DNA of 64,000 nucleotides from Ottelia alismoides (Eukaryota > Streptophyta > Magnoliopsida > Alismatales > Hydrocharitaceae), in the NCBI GenBank assembly GCA_037367405.1, contig JAZKJV010009324.1:186001-250000 (forward strand), in the 5' to 3' direction. The position numbers and the translations under genes are program-made. The notes beneath the pieces are model-generated. The model saw only the letters and a program-made list of their open reading frames with translations, ran no database searches and was not told where the DNA came from. This document shows, piece by piece, positions 46,718 to 59,474 of this stretch (position 1 is its first letter; each line of letters begins with the position of its first letter).

Positions 46718-49490
46718 TGATGAATCTCATATTCATCACTCTAAATCTCATTAATTAAGCTCAAATCCCTCAAAATCATTGGCATTTCTTCATTTATTCT
46801 GCATAATTATCATTCATGCATGTTTTAATAAGAATGGAATTTTATCACTCATTTGTGCACAAAATAAGAAGCCAAAAATCCCAACCAAAATTGACCTATA
46901 AATAGCCTAACTTCCTTGATTTTTAACTCATTCATGCTAACTCCAATTGACCCAGATCTACTTCCACTGTGTACATATCACTAACAAGAATAAATAAAAA
47001 ATATAAAAAAATCACTAACCCAAATAAGTGGACCAAAAACCCAAACCCTAATTTTAGGATTTTCAGACTAAAACCCTCATATCTTCCTCATCCAGTGTCC
47101 GTTTTGATCCTACTCACTTTTGAATAATGTACATTCAATTACCTTCAAAACAAGACCAAGTTCAACAGAATCGGAGCTCATATGTGAAAGTTGGGTTTTT
47201 GGCCTCCTTTGTACATTTTGTATTTTAGCGGTTTTTGACCTATTATTTTATGTACATAATTAACCTATTTTAGTTTATTTCTTTTTCATTTGTCTTCTTT
47301 GATAAAAGTTTTATTAAAATGCATAAAAATCCAAATCCAAAATGAGCTTGAAATCAAAGAAACTAACCGAGTCCAAGTCTTCACTAACTGACTATACAAA
47401 GTTGGTCTTTTCATGTTTTATTTTATTTCTTCTTTTTATTATCGAATAAAAATCCAAAAAAATATTAACAAATATTTATCTATGATTTTACCATATTTTT
47501 TTCGAATTTTTTATCTAGTTTAAAAATGACAAAAAAATATACAAAACCCAAAAATCAAGGTATTCTATGTACATGGGATACCCCAAAAATATCACTTTGT
47601 GCAAATGATTGATTTTGGTTTTGATATCTTCATGAAAGTTGTATTCTTATCGAGATGAGCAATTTTCGTGAAAAACTTTTTCGATCTAAAGTCGTTTGAT
47701 ATTTATTTTGGATTTTTCTTCCTATTTATTTTCTGATTTTTGTGGGGCTGACATGTGGTAGTTCCTGGAGCCGCCACGTGTCACCCATTTTTGAATTCTT
47801 TTTTATTTCATTTTTAACAAAAAAACGCACATGCGTCGCATGTGCCTCCCGCGTACGTGCCACGCAATTGCCCGCACCCTCACCCTCCAACCACCACGTG
47901 TCGCCCTTCTGGCCGCCCGATCTCGGCCGATCGGACGGCCAAGGATCATTGTCTTCAACCCCATGGAGATTCGCCACTTCTTCGTCAACGACAACCTTTG
48001 CAACGCCACCTTCTTCATCTACAATGAGCTTGGCCATCAACTTCACCGACGATACTCCAACAAGCTCTCCTCCGCCTCCATCAACGTCGACTCCAAGGGC
48101 TACCACCATCGGCGCACCGCCCTCGCTCAGAGCCCCTCCATCCTCGCCACCTCCTAGCCGAAGCCAGGAGTCGTCTCCATCGCTCACAGGCGCTCTAGCT
48201 TCCTCTACCTCTCCACGACCGCCCAGCAGCCGTGAATAGAGCCCGAGGCCCCCCGCACGTGCTCCACACGTGCATCGAGCCCGAGGCCCCCCGCACGTGC
48301 TCCACACGTGCATCGAGGGAACTTCTCCAGCCTCTTCCCAGGGTCACGTGCTACGCACATGACCGTTGGGAATTTTGTGCAAGAGCCCTCGGCCTGTTTC
48401 CAATTTGCAGATCAGTCCCCCTTCCAAGGCACGTGCGCAGCACGTGCCCCTTGGAGATTTTATAAAATTCACCCCCAACTTTCCGATAATTACAATATAG
48501 CCCACTGCATTTTCATATTTATTTATTTATTAAAAATTATAGAAATACCCCTATTTTCCCCTTCAGTTTTGAACCTCTACATTGTACTATTTTATTTACA
48601 AAAATTGGCAATTTGTTCGTCAATTAATTCTTAACATTATGACATATGTCTGATATTTTTGTGATCAGTGGTTAATTAACAATTAATTGTTTTGTGGAAA
48701 ATAAAATACTTTGTTTATTTTGTGCTCTGAAATTTATAACTAATAAACCGTTGCTCTAAAAATTGTCGAAAAATCAGGGATTGTAGAATTAATTGTGTTT
48801 AACATTGTGCCCAAAAAGAAATGCATTTGCATGCATAATTTGCCTGGTAAAAATCATTTTGCATATTTTAATGTTTAATTTTTAATAGGTATTACATCTG
48901 ATATTTTTAAGATTTGGGATTTTTCTGAGATCCATAACCTAGTGATAGATCTTGGATAATTTTATCCCTTCAAAATAATTAGGTTTAATATTTATTATAA
49001 TTAAATATTTAAATTCACTTTGTTTACGTTTAAATTTTTTAAAAAAAAATTCATCTTGCATCTAAAAATTTCAAAAAAAATTACAGTGCATTCATTTCAT
49101 CATAATTATCATTATGGCCAAGTTTCCTATTTTTCGGACATCGTTTGATTGATCTTTACATTTTAATCACTAAAATAGGCCAAAGTTGCATTTTGCATTC
49201 CAAATTACATTAAAAATACAAAAAAAGACTGCCTCGAAAATCGTGCATGAACTTTGATAGACAAAAAAATGTAGATTGTTCCTTTGCCTCATTGTGTTCG
49301 ACCTTGGGACTTTCCCAAGTAAAATAAACATAAAACCACATGATTTAAAAAATTAACTAAAATTTATTGTGGTTATTTCTTGACCGATTCTGATTGCCCG
49401 CCTACAACGAAACGACACATTATTTTAAGCGAACGATAAATCCAATTAATCCACGACATATATTTAACATCAGCTATCTCGGGACCGTTA
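46718..49490 (+). mobile_element. Element C 3' LTR (2773 bp)
   Basis: Colinear with 37930-40592. It ends ACCGTTA where the 5' LTR ends ACCATCA. It carries a 38-bp tandem duplication (48241-48316) absent from the 5' LTR, which accounts for some of its extra length. Confidence 0.87.
48241..48316 (+). repeat. 38-bp tandem duplication with paired G-box-like sites
   Basis: Two identical 38-base units (48241-48278 and 48279-48316), each with GCACGTGC and CACACGTGC. The 5' LTR has a single diverged unit near 39414. Confidence 0.88.
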
Positions 49491-49495
49491 GTGAG
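49491..49495. repeat. Target-site duplication of element C, right copy
   Basis: GTGAG directly follows the end of the 3' LTR and matches 37925-37929. Confidence 0.85.
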
Positions 49496-49506
49496 TAGCT
49501 GCCTCA

Positions 49507-52265
49507 ACGACATTATATATCTTCGCTTTTATCAGTGAGGATAATTTTTAGACCCTCGCAAAAACCTCTTCAACACTTCGTCCGCCAAATACCAGTGTTA
49601 CAAACACGTTCTCTTCTTCTTTATATATCCAATATTTTCTATTCTTCATTAATTCATATAAGAGCATGACTACCAAGTCGTTGCAATGTGTTGATGGTCC
49701 TCTTGAATATTGGAGGAAAATATGAAGCGTTTCATTTAGACTACGATGCATTTCCACAAATAGATGAAACATAGCCTAGAGAACCATCTGTGATCGGATG
49801 AAACATAGCTGAAAGGATCTCAACAACATCAAAAGCATGCACCAACCTTGAAGCCTGTGACTTAGATCAGATGGCCACCTTTCCACCCAACCATCTCCTG
49901 CCACCAATAGAGACCAACTTCCTAGGAGTGAACGATGTTGTGTCTCCTCTTCCACTAACCACAAAATGAAAATACTGAGTGTTGACGTCCCCTTCCATCA
50001 GCCAACTATAGCAAGATTGTTGCCTCCATTGCACTCCCACCCTCTCATCATTCTTCAAGAGGACTTTGTGACTCTTAACTTGCCTATGCCTTTCCACCTC
50101 TAAAAGCTCCTTATAATCCTCAAGCAAGTCCAAATTGACTACCTCATCGTGGACCATAAACTTTGCTCCTCTTAACCAGCATGAAGCTCCATCATGAAGG
50201 CCAGATGCATTTAATGTTGAGCCAAACGGTGCACCATCATGACATAAGTCACGAAGCTCAAAGAAAGAACACTCTTCCAACAATAAATCACATGATTCTG
50301 AAGGCCTTCTTCCAGCAACCAAGAGTTCTTGAACCTAAACAAGTTGCCAAATCGAAAATCCTCTCTAGTGTCCAAGTATAGAGGTGTGATTCAAGTAAGA
50401 GCGCCAAAAAGAGTTGATCGACACCATAGCGATCCTCCAGGAGGTCCAGTGAGGCAAGGAGCAGTCTAGCCTCGATTACAAAGAGGAAACTGGCACCTAT
50501 ACAAAGTTCATTGCATCCGGCACCTTTAGAGACAAGTCACCCACAAACTCAATGAAAGCATGAGAGGTAGGGTCTTGACGCCCCTATCTCTGGGGCAGTC
50601 TACAACCAACCAGATTGTGTTGATTTCACCCTTAATAATCCATGACAAAATATCCTAGGCTACCATCAAAACCAGAGCATGTTTCATAGAATAACCATCT
50701 ATCTCCTGAATTTCCCATGCCACCTCAAATAACCTCTACGATATGTGCTGAAAAATCTTCATCACTCGCTCCACCTAAACATCAACCTCCTTTGAAGCCC
50801 ATCTAGACTCTACATGACCACACTACTGCACAACATAAGCCTTTGAGAAGTAATTCTCATGGTTTGTACATTCGACATCACCACCTTCCATAGCTAAAAG
50901 AGCCTCCTGGACTTGGGGGACCAATGCCCTCGCCGCACCCTCCATATGGTCCACCAATATAAGCTCTAAAAAATGTCACCAATTTTGCTTGCTAGAATTG
51001 CCAAGTACGCAGGAGAGAGCAAGGAAAAACTCTCGAAACTAACATCGAGACCGTCAACCACCTCAGACAACCATCTATGTGCACCATACACAAAGTTGAG
51101 GGTCCCAACACCAAATCTAAGCTAGATATGGAATTAGAGCTTGAATAACCAATTTCTACATTAAGCACATGGATGTTATTAATATATGCCTCCCCCTAAA
51201 ATAGGGTGGTGGAAAGTCCCATAATGCTGTAGGACAATTGTGCTTCTGGGACTTGGGAATTATGATCTGTGTCGCTCTACCCAGCCCCTACGTCTGGAAG
51301 CACATAAAGCTAGAGAGGAAACAAGTCATCACCATTTCCAAGAGAAAGGGCCTACAAGGTAGCTAGATTGGCGGCCACAACCTCCACCAACAAGTTCAAT
51401 GGTTCCCCCAGGTGCATGCCATCTCTCACGACCGTCACCACCTTGTTGATCATGAAGAAAGCCACTTGCACATCTGAGAGGCTCCTGCACCTGAATGAAA
51501 TGCCCTCTACACTGACCTAGCGACACGTCTTCCTTGACTCCAAACCATCTTAAAGAAGTAGGCATTGCCATCAGATAACTGCCTGTCAACTCTCCTAGGA
51601 ACCATGCATTAGTTCTACTCTCTCAACCACCAAAAGACTGCGAGCAAAAAGTACCCTCGGGCCCAACCATAATATATCTTAGCCAAATCCCTCAGCAGAT
51701 TGATTTCTCAATGACGAGTGAATCACCAACATTTAATACTCAGTCCCTCATAAATCAAAACCTCATCTGTGACATAAAAAAGAGGAAGAGGAGCCCCACC
51801 TTTGAGGTCAATTGACAACACAACTTCAGCACCACCATGCTACCTCCACACCTCTTTCATGCCACAATCCACCTTATAATAACTCGAAGCTCTTCACACA
51901 AAGCACACCAAAGGGCTCGAGCAAGCTTTTGTAAAGTGTTCATCCCCTCCACAATTGACCACACCATGAATAATGGGCCACAACTCACTTCGAGGGGCAT
52001 TGGAGAGGGCATCATCACGGTGATCACCAACTACTCTCTGACATATGCTCCCCCTCTTCCATAACTCGGATGCATCAATAGTCAACCCCAAGAACCAACA
52101 TTTTCCTTGACTCCTGGTGCCGACCTCGGAATGACCACCTTGCATCGCCCTACAACCAAGAGAAACTCCATCCCCCCAAGAAACCTCCACCTCCGCTACC
52201 CAAGACCACCCTCTATCTCCAACTTGGTCACCCATCTCTTCTTTCATTCCCATACTCTCGATTGC
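49507..52265 (-). pseudogene. Decayed LINE (L1-type) ORF2 fragment and flanking sequence
   Basis: The clear core is 49867-50400 on the minus strand. In one frame FRFKNSWLLEEGL resembles the block after the endonuclease of plant L1 ORF2. After a frameshift, WRQQSCYSWLMEGDVNTQYFHF resembles the WRQ-SR-WL-EGD-NT-FFH block before the reverse transcriptase. The rest (50400-52265), with short frames at 51589-51329 and 52253-51894, is probably the decayed upstream part of the same LINE, but no motif proves it. Many stops and frameshifts; no catalytic RT motif found. It may be the DNA into which A and D inserted. Confidence 0.6.
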
Positions 52266-55200
52266 TGATGAATATGTGATTCATCACTCTAAAAGTCAAA
52301 AATAGAGCTTTGTTCCCGAGTAAATAGCTACATATTTCCACTTATATTGCATAATTAGCATTCATGCATGCATTGATAACATCTGCATTTTAGCATTCAT
52401 ATTTGCATAAAATAAGAAGCCAAATTCACTTGTAAATATTCACCTGTATATTAGCTAAAATACCCTATTTATATATATATTTTATACTAACTCTGAATCT
52501 AATAAAACCAACTCTATAGTGTATATATGAATAACACTAATAAAAGAAAATTATCAAAAAAATACTAACTTGTAAAATTGACCAATAAAACCCCAATCCA
52601 AGTTTGAAGTTGTAAACCTTAAAATGCACATATCTCTCTCATACTGCCTCTGAATTAGGTCTACTCACTTTTAAAGTAATATACATTCAGAGACCTTTGA
52701 AACAAGACCAATTTCATTAAAATTGGAGCTCGTATGCAAAACTTGGGTTTTGGACCCCTTTTGTACATTGTACATAATGACTGTTTTACCCTTGTATTTT
52801 ATCTTTTTATTTTTTTTAATTATAAAAAATCCCAAAAAAATTAGATTAAGTTGTAAATATTCTTCTCATATTTTTCCTAACTTTATTTTGATTTTTCTCT
52901 TAATTAAAAATGACAAAAAATTACAAAAGATAAAATGCGGTATTTTATATCTATAAGGTACCACCCAAAAATACATTTTGTACAGATGATCTCGTTTGAT
53001 TTTCGGCCCTTAACGAAAGTTGTAGATCTCGTCGAGATGAGCAACATTCGTGTTGACCACTATTTGATCTAACCTCTTCTATTATTTCTTTTTAATTTTT
53101 CTTTGCATTTAGTTGCGGATTTTTTTTCGAAGCGACACGTGGCAACTCCTAAAGCCGCCATGTGTTGCCTCCTCATTCATCTACTTAAACCATTTCTCTC
53201 CTTTATTCTGGACCGTTGGATGAGGGGGTTCTCCATCAACGGCTCATACCCATTCCTCTCCCACTCTCCCTTGACTTAAGGGAGAAGCCACCCTTCGACG
53301 CCTCCCATCCCACCCCATCTCCTCCACCTTCTCCATCTCCTCTCCAACTGCCTCCTCTTCTTTTCAAACCTCTCCATCTCCCACACTCTTCCAATCCACC
53401 ATCTTCACGGTGAGGGAGAGGAGAGCTCCATTCCTTCTTTGGTGACAGCAAGGGAGAGAGTGCCAACGGTGAGTGACGATCCTGCTCCTCTAGGTGAGAT
53501 CCGGTGGCCCTCCGTCCACCGCCGCAGCCGCAAACCACAGCTGCCCGAGCTCGAGCCTTGTCGACTCTTGAGCGACGACAGGAGAAGCCTCATCTTCTCC
53601 GTCCCCAGGCAATCCGACTCCATCTACATGTAATTTTCTTCCTCTCTTCTTCTTTCTCTTTTACACACCCATTCTCTCTCTCCTCAATTCATCACCTTCC
53701 TCCCACTGAATCGCAAAATCGATCGCACTTGAACAGAAAAATCACACGTTGCGAACGCAACGGTGATTTTTATTTATTTTTCTGAATAAATTATGTCAAT
53801 CGATTCGTCCGTTATTTACGCCATTTAAACAAATGCATGGCAAAACAGAGGATTTTGTAAGTCCTTGTTCTTGCCCTCCCCACGTCTTCTTCTTCATCTC
53901 TCTTCTTCTTCCTCCTCTCCTGCGAGCCGCCGACCACCCACCTCGCCATCGCGTGCGTCTACACCGCCAGCCGCATCTGCCCCGACGACCCTTGGCCGTG
54001 TGTCGACCGTCCTCCAACGCCGGCCCCGCTGCATCTCCTCCGCCATCTCCAAGCCGCCCTCAACAGCACACGCCACTCCAGGCCGACCACCTCGCCGCGT
54101 GAGCGCGGCCTGTCAACATCGCCACCGCCGCACCACGTCACTCCAACAAGCCTCGCCTTCGGCTCCAGGACTCCGTGCTCCTGCGCGCGTGCGCGGCGGA
54201 CCCCTCGGCGGCCCGTACGTGTGGCTGCCTCCCGCACCTCCTCCTCCATCCGCGTGCCACCCGCACGTGGGAATCCAGCCGTGCCGACCCAGCCCCCCCC
54301 CACAGGCCGCCTTCCGCCCGCGCCGCGTGGATCTTCTCCCCTCATCGTCCAAGCCAGACGCCACCTAGCGCAGCCGCCCTCCGCGTGCGCACGGCCCGCT
54401 AAGTCCCAGCGCGCGAGCCCCAGCTCCCTCTCCACCTAGCGGCGTCGCCCTCCTCCTCAAGAGCACGCCGACCAGCCGAAGTCCCCCTCCATCATCAACT
54501 CCAGCGGCCTCTTGGAGAGGGGAGAAGTCCCCTGTTCAAGCAAGTAAAGTAGAGGAAGGGGTATCGCACAATAAAAAAAGAGAATTTGCAAAGGGGACAC
54601 TTGCATCCCTTTGCAAGTTTTTAAAAAAAATCAAGTTTCCAGAAATTGCATGTAAGTCCTTGTTCTTCATTTGAGTTCATATTTCTTTTTCTGTATTGCA
54701 TTCATACCCCTGCATTTGCACATTTATTTAGTTGGCATTTTGTTGTCCTTTTTTAACTCCGAAAATTGCATTGTGTAGTATAACTCTTGTTCTACCATTT
54801 TAGCATTTATTTGTATTTTTCTGATTTGCAGAATATTTATGGAATTTAATTTGGGAAATATTGCAAAATTCTGCCCATCTTGATTGATTAATTGATTGCG
54901 TATTATTTTCTTGTCGAAAAATCTCTGAAAAATCACCATTGGTAGATATAAGTTTATGCTACAACATATCCGAAAATCACACCATTTACACGTTTACTTT
55001 GTCTTAGAAAAATCATTTAGTGAAAAACTTAATTGATTTTAATTAATCAACCGTGAAGTGTTTTAATGAAATTTAACTTGATTTGGATAGCTCTTAATTA
55101 GACCTATTTAGATTAATTTTTTTCTGAAAAATATCATCGTTTGTTAATTATTAAAATTGGTTTAGTCATTTTCGCTAAGGTCTACATTTTTCATTATCCG

Positions 55201-55607
55201 TGCATCAGAAAATTCTAAAAAAATTAGGGTAGCTTAATTTCATCCCATTTCATAATCTGGTCAGGTTTCATAATTTTTGGAATTAATTTGACTATATTTT
55301 TTATTTAACTTGTAATTTGGCCTGATTTTACATGAGTCTTGCATAAAAAATCGAAAAAGACCAAAAATATTCCCTCTGAAAATCGAACATTGGAAATTTG
55401 CTAAAAATCTACCTAAGGAGACAGCTACCTCCCTGAGTTCGACCTTGGACTTCCAACCAAGTAAAAAAAAATTGCCGCTCGAGATTAACTTGCCTTAATT
55501 AAAAGTGGTTTTTGATTCGCTCTCATTATCCAACTGCAACGAATATTAGTAATTAATTTGGACATTAATTTGCTCGAATTAACAAGGGTAGCGGGAGAGT
55601 TATAAAA
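52266..55607 (+). mobile_element. Element D 5' LTR (~3.34 kb)
   Basis: It starts with TGATGAAT...ATTCATCA. The AT-rich U3 shares blocks with A and C (AAAGTTGTAGATCTCGTCGA near 53020). A diverged G-box inverted repeat lies near 53130-53167, a GC-rich island spans about 53200-54500, and a TTCGACC block lies near 55438. The right edge is set by the primer site and is accurate to a few bases. Frames within the GC-rich island overlap on all strands and resemble no protein. Confidence 0.85.
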
Positions 55608-55608
55608 A

Positions 55609-55626
55609 TGGCACCGTTGCCGCGGA
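55609..55626 (+). other. Primer-binding site (tRNA-Asp) of element D
   Basis: TGGCACCGTTGCCGCGGA matches the tRNA-Asp complement except at two positions. Confidence 0.85.
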
Positions 55627-57066
55627 GGCACGGCTTAGGTTAATTTGCAGTAATTTCTGACTATTTGATTTTCTATCCCTGGGTAGTATGACCCCCGGTT
55701 TCCTTGTGAATATTTTCTGTCTGTTAATTTTTGCATTTTTTTTGTATCATTCTCTGACCTCAATTTATTTCTGTGCGAGGAACGCGAGGAGTCGAAGACG
55801 CTTCGAAGATTCGGCATTTTAATTTATTTTTTTTTGGAGTGGTTTGAGAATTTGTATTTTATTTTATTTCTTTACTTTTTTCGCATCATTTCCAGCGGTT
55901 CCCATTTGGGTTCTCGTGTCTGTAAAGATAGTGAAACCGTGTCCCCGTGTGCTGTGTGGTTTGAATGGTGATTTAGGCTCGCACTAGCGGCTCCTCGAGC
56001 CACTCTATGGTTTGCTTGTGCTCGTAATTTATAGGACCACACAACCACTTAAAAGACGCACTTAGACCGCAGATCTAGCCAAATCAACCTATTCTTCACT
56101 CGCTAATAGAACTGCTTGTCTAGGAGCGGATTTTATCGCTGGCATATGCATGTAGTGTAAAGTTCTCAATTCGGTTTTGCATCCTGCATAAAAGCGAAGG
56201 GATCACTGTAAGTATTCTCTACTCAGCATACGCATCATCGTTTTTCATGCATCGGCTTTTCTTGATTTCCCCCTATGTTTTTCACATTTAACTTAAACGG
56301 AAATTGGGACTAGACGATAGGCGTGCTGTGTGGTTGGACTAACAAGTGAGAACTAAACTTAAAACCGAGATTGCTAACATTATTGACCAAAAAATAAATA
56401 AAATTGGAAAATCTGTTTGCGGGAGACTAATCCCCGACCTTGTTTTTAGGCTGAGTGAGGGTACTTGAGTGTGTGTGAACACCTTAAGGCAGATCCCAAA
56501 TACCCGCCTTCCATATCACGTTCCGACTAATCCTAGCAAATATCACAAGTTGAATTTTTAAGGTTCACTGACTAGTACCAAGTAGCCTCCGCCTGTCTCA
56601 GTTAGATAGGGGCGAAATTGCGGTACTTCACGACAAGTTGCCAGTAACCTCCCGGGGTGAAGTTCCGGCCTTGTCAGCCTCCGCCTGCTTGCAGGTAGAT
56701 AGGGGTATGGTCTTTGAATCCATCAACTTGGGATAGGAGCGAAGAAAGGAAGGATCGGCGGTATCTTAGGCGACAGGTTAAACCGGGAAGACACATCTGG
56801 CTCTGAGCTGACTTCCCTTTAGGCTGCATAATCCTTGATATCTTGCTTGAAAAATCACACTTAAAATTTACAAGATTAATTGGACTCGGTTTCGAGTCCT
56901 TCAATGTGTTAAGTGTGAACCCAGGGTCTTGGATTGAATTGTTTGCTTCAGGTAGGAGTAAAATCCTATCTTCACTTAGAACTCCCATTTCTTCTCGTCA
57001 AATCAAGATGAGTGACCGGGGGATATCAGCTCTTTATTCACCAATCTCTCTTTGAGCCCCCCATGA
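55627..57066 (+). mobile_element. Element D 5' leader
   Basis: Noncoding leader with blocks shared with C (TCGCTGGCATATGCATGTAG against the same region of C) and A. The conserved fold is at 56855-56918. A splice-acceptor-like TTGTTTGCTTCAG/GT occurs at about 56940-56954. An ATG at 57009 opens a short frame that stops at about 57055 and is out of phase with gag. Confidence 0.75.
56855..56918 (+). ncRNA. Conserved leader RNA fold, D copy
   Basis: The outer stem is TCACACTTAA (56855-56864) with TTAAGTGTGA (56909-56918), the longest of the five. The core is ACAAGATTAA (56870-56879). The inner hairpin is GGACTCG (56882-56888) with CGAGTCC (56893-56899) and loop GTTT. Confidence 0.75.
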
Positions 57067-59474
57067 AACTCCTCTTCATCGGCCCAAGCGCACCGTGGAC
57101 CACCCAGGACTCATGACCCTCTTGAGTTCTGGTTCCCTCACACCCAGTGTGGTTACTCTCAAACCAACCCTTTCCTCTCCTCTGAGCTTACCAAGGAAGA
57201 CCATCGCCTCGGTAAGAATCCCCTCCTTGATTTGTCCTCTGACACCGACCTTATTTCATACCCAGGACTAGAGGACAAGATGCCACCTAAGCAGCCACCG
57301 GATGAGGATCCATTGCAACAAATTCTTAATCGCCTTGCCACAACCAAACAGCAAAATGCAGATCTCACAGCTAGAATGGGACAGATTATTGCAGCAGGAG
57401 GAATCGACCGACCAATGGTTGATGCCTACAACCTAGCGGAGAATGAGATACAAAGTTGGTTAGCACCAGCGGTTCCCGCCGAACCATTTGAGCTCAAGCC
57501 CCACTTCCTTAGCCTGCTACCAAAGTTCAACGGAAATTCCCATGAAGAACCATATGCCTTCCTCTGAGACTTCGAGCTGGTTTGCAACAACCTTAGCCAT
57601 CCTAGGGTTGGGCAAGACTACATTAGACTGAAGGCCACCCCATTTGCCTTAGGAGATAAGGCAGCACATTGGTTGAAAAACCTAGGGGTGATATGTACAA
57701 CCTGGATGCAGTTCAAGGACTTATTTCTGAAGAAGTTCTACCCTCTCAGTAGGACTAACCAAATGAGAACAAAGATCACCAGTTTCTCCCAGGGACCCAG
57801 TGAACCATTCCATGATGCCTGGGATAGGTTCAATGACTTAGTTCAGAAATGTCCTTGCCACGGCATTTCTAAGGCGATCTTAGTCCAGACCTTCTTCTGT
57901 GGTTTAACCCCAGAGATGCAGGGATTAGTCAGTGCCGCCTGTGGAGGAAGCTATCTGAACAAGAACGAGAACGTTGTATGGAAGATCCTAGAGCAGATGG
58001 CGGAAACCGACAGGTCGCAGGCCACCAGGGCCTATTAGTTGTCTCCCTCAATCTTATCCAATGAGATAACTAGGAGGACTGTAGCGGATCTGACAGAGGA
58101 CCTCATCCCCAGCATGGGGATGATAGCTGACAAGTTAACTATGGTCGAGCAGATCCACAAGAGGGTCACTGACCTTGAGTCTCTCTCACGTCTGCCGAAG
58201 CAAGTGGAGGAACTTACTGAGAAGGTAGCTAAGATGAAGCCACATGCCCCTTCTGCACCACTTGTACCTGTACACCGAGTCCATCTTGTACAGGAACAGG
58301 CACCGGGGCCTCATAGTGGCTGAGATCATACTTACACCCAACAGGACCAGCATGCACCCCCACAAATGGAAACCGGATACGAGGAGCCTCCGCATGTATT
58401 CGAGATCAACGGGTTGTGGTACAGCCGTGACCCCGTCAGCAGACAGTCGGGGATGGGGAATGGTCAGCCTCACTGACCTGCCCCAGCTTACCAAGGAACC
58501 AGCTCCGTCCCCGCACCGCGCTTTGTTCAGTCCAGGTCCGAACAAGGGTACCAGCCTCAGCAGCACCAGCAGCAGCAGCGCACATTTCAGCAGGGCCCGG
58601 CACCGTCCCACCAGCAGCAGTATCGGCATGGCCAGCAGGGCCAGTACAGAACCTCGTCTGCAAGTCAACATCAATCCCAGCCCACTGAATTGGAGTCCCT
58701 CACCTTGGCGATCCAGACCCTGTCTGATAGGGTCCAACAAATCCAAAATGACTATCCGGATATGAGAACCGATCTGAATCGTGTCTCTCGTACCCAGGAT
58801 CAACAGATGGCGCCAAAGACCCCAATTCCCGTACAGGTTCAGGCCAACCCGAACAGCTTAACCCATGGCCAGAACCGACCTCGTGATCAAGTATATTATT
58901 CAGATAATTATTTATCTGAACATGAGATCCTTTCGTATGATAATGTGAATCATATGTCCCTCAGGAGCGGAAGGACCGTGACCATACCTGATCGGGCACG
59001 GGCACCGAAGGAAGGAGCCGCCAAGTCTCTACCTGAGGAGAACTTGGAGGAAGAAGAGGAGCATCACTACCATCACCACCGGCAGAAGAAGAGGACGTCT
59101 GGGTCCTCGAAGCAGCAACCCCACATCAGCAGAGAGTCCGACGGAACCGATGAAGAGCCCGCACCTCCATCTGAGGAGGACCGTCAAGAAGTCGTGGAAG
59201 ACGCATCACCGATTTCGCCTCAGCATTTTTCTTTTATCCAGAGTCAGAGTCCGAGTCTGTTTAAGAGTCCGAGTCATGTACAGAACTCAGTTCCAGATTT
59301 CAATGAAAACATTTCAGTTTCAGAACATGAGTTAGAGTCAATAATCTCTTTCCCCCGAGCCCTTAAGGGTGGAATGAAAAAAATGAAAAAATCCAAAAAG
59401 ATGACCCTGAGATGGCAGAGTTCTGCAACAAATACATCAAGGTCACAATCCCCTTTGACAAGTACGTGGAAATG
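57067..59474 (+). pseudogene. gag: Element D gag, decayed
   Basis: The frame is open from 57067; the MPPK start at 57280 corresponds to 13619 in A and is the safest start. The capsid domain is at about 57490-57980, with ELKPHFLSLLPKFNGN, FLKKFYPLSRTNQMRT, AWDRFNDLVQKCP and GLVSAACGG. A coiled-coil-like stretch (about 58120-58230) and Gln/His-rich linkers follow. Stops at 57568 (TGA), 58036 (TAG), 58321 (TGA) and 58474 (TGA) all lie in one frame. A frameshift near 59397 precedes the protease. Confidence 0.83.

Larger units (their letters stand above)
37930..49490 (+). mobile_element. Element C: non-autonomous partner of element A
   Basis: A complete 11.6-kb element inserted in A's 3' LTR with GTGAG target duplications. 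LTRs are 37930-40592 and 46718-49490. It has a primer site, leader with conserved fold, one decayed protease-type frame, a stem-loop array, a 3' untranslated region and a polypurine tract. Leader, 3' untranslated region and U3 are closely similar to A's, while gag, RT and integrase are absent. The 5' LTR begins TAATGAATC, a single change from TGATGAATC. LTRs are visibly more diverged from each other than B's are, so C is older than B. Confidence 0.88.
12691..49506 (+). mobile_element. Element A: Athila-like gypsy retrotransposon hosting B, C and E
   Basis: Parts in order: leader 12691-13406, first half of gag 13407-14874, rest of gag-pol 27915-32689, 3' untranslated region to 34361, 3' LTR from 34375. 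Its 5' LTR lies left of the window beyond E. B interrupts gag and C interrupts the 3' LTR. The 11 bases after C's target duplication (49496-49506, ending CTCA) may be the last bases of A's LTR, which is uncertain. Many in-frame stops and several frameshifts show that it is dead. It is the oldest LTR layer here, since three other elements lie inside it. Confidence 0.8.

Noticed and set aside
53216..54439. Many overlapping frames of 60-170 codons in the D LTR
   Set aside because: They overlap on both strands in a GC-rich island, are Pro/Arg/Ser-rich, and match no family; typical of GC composition.
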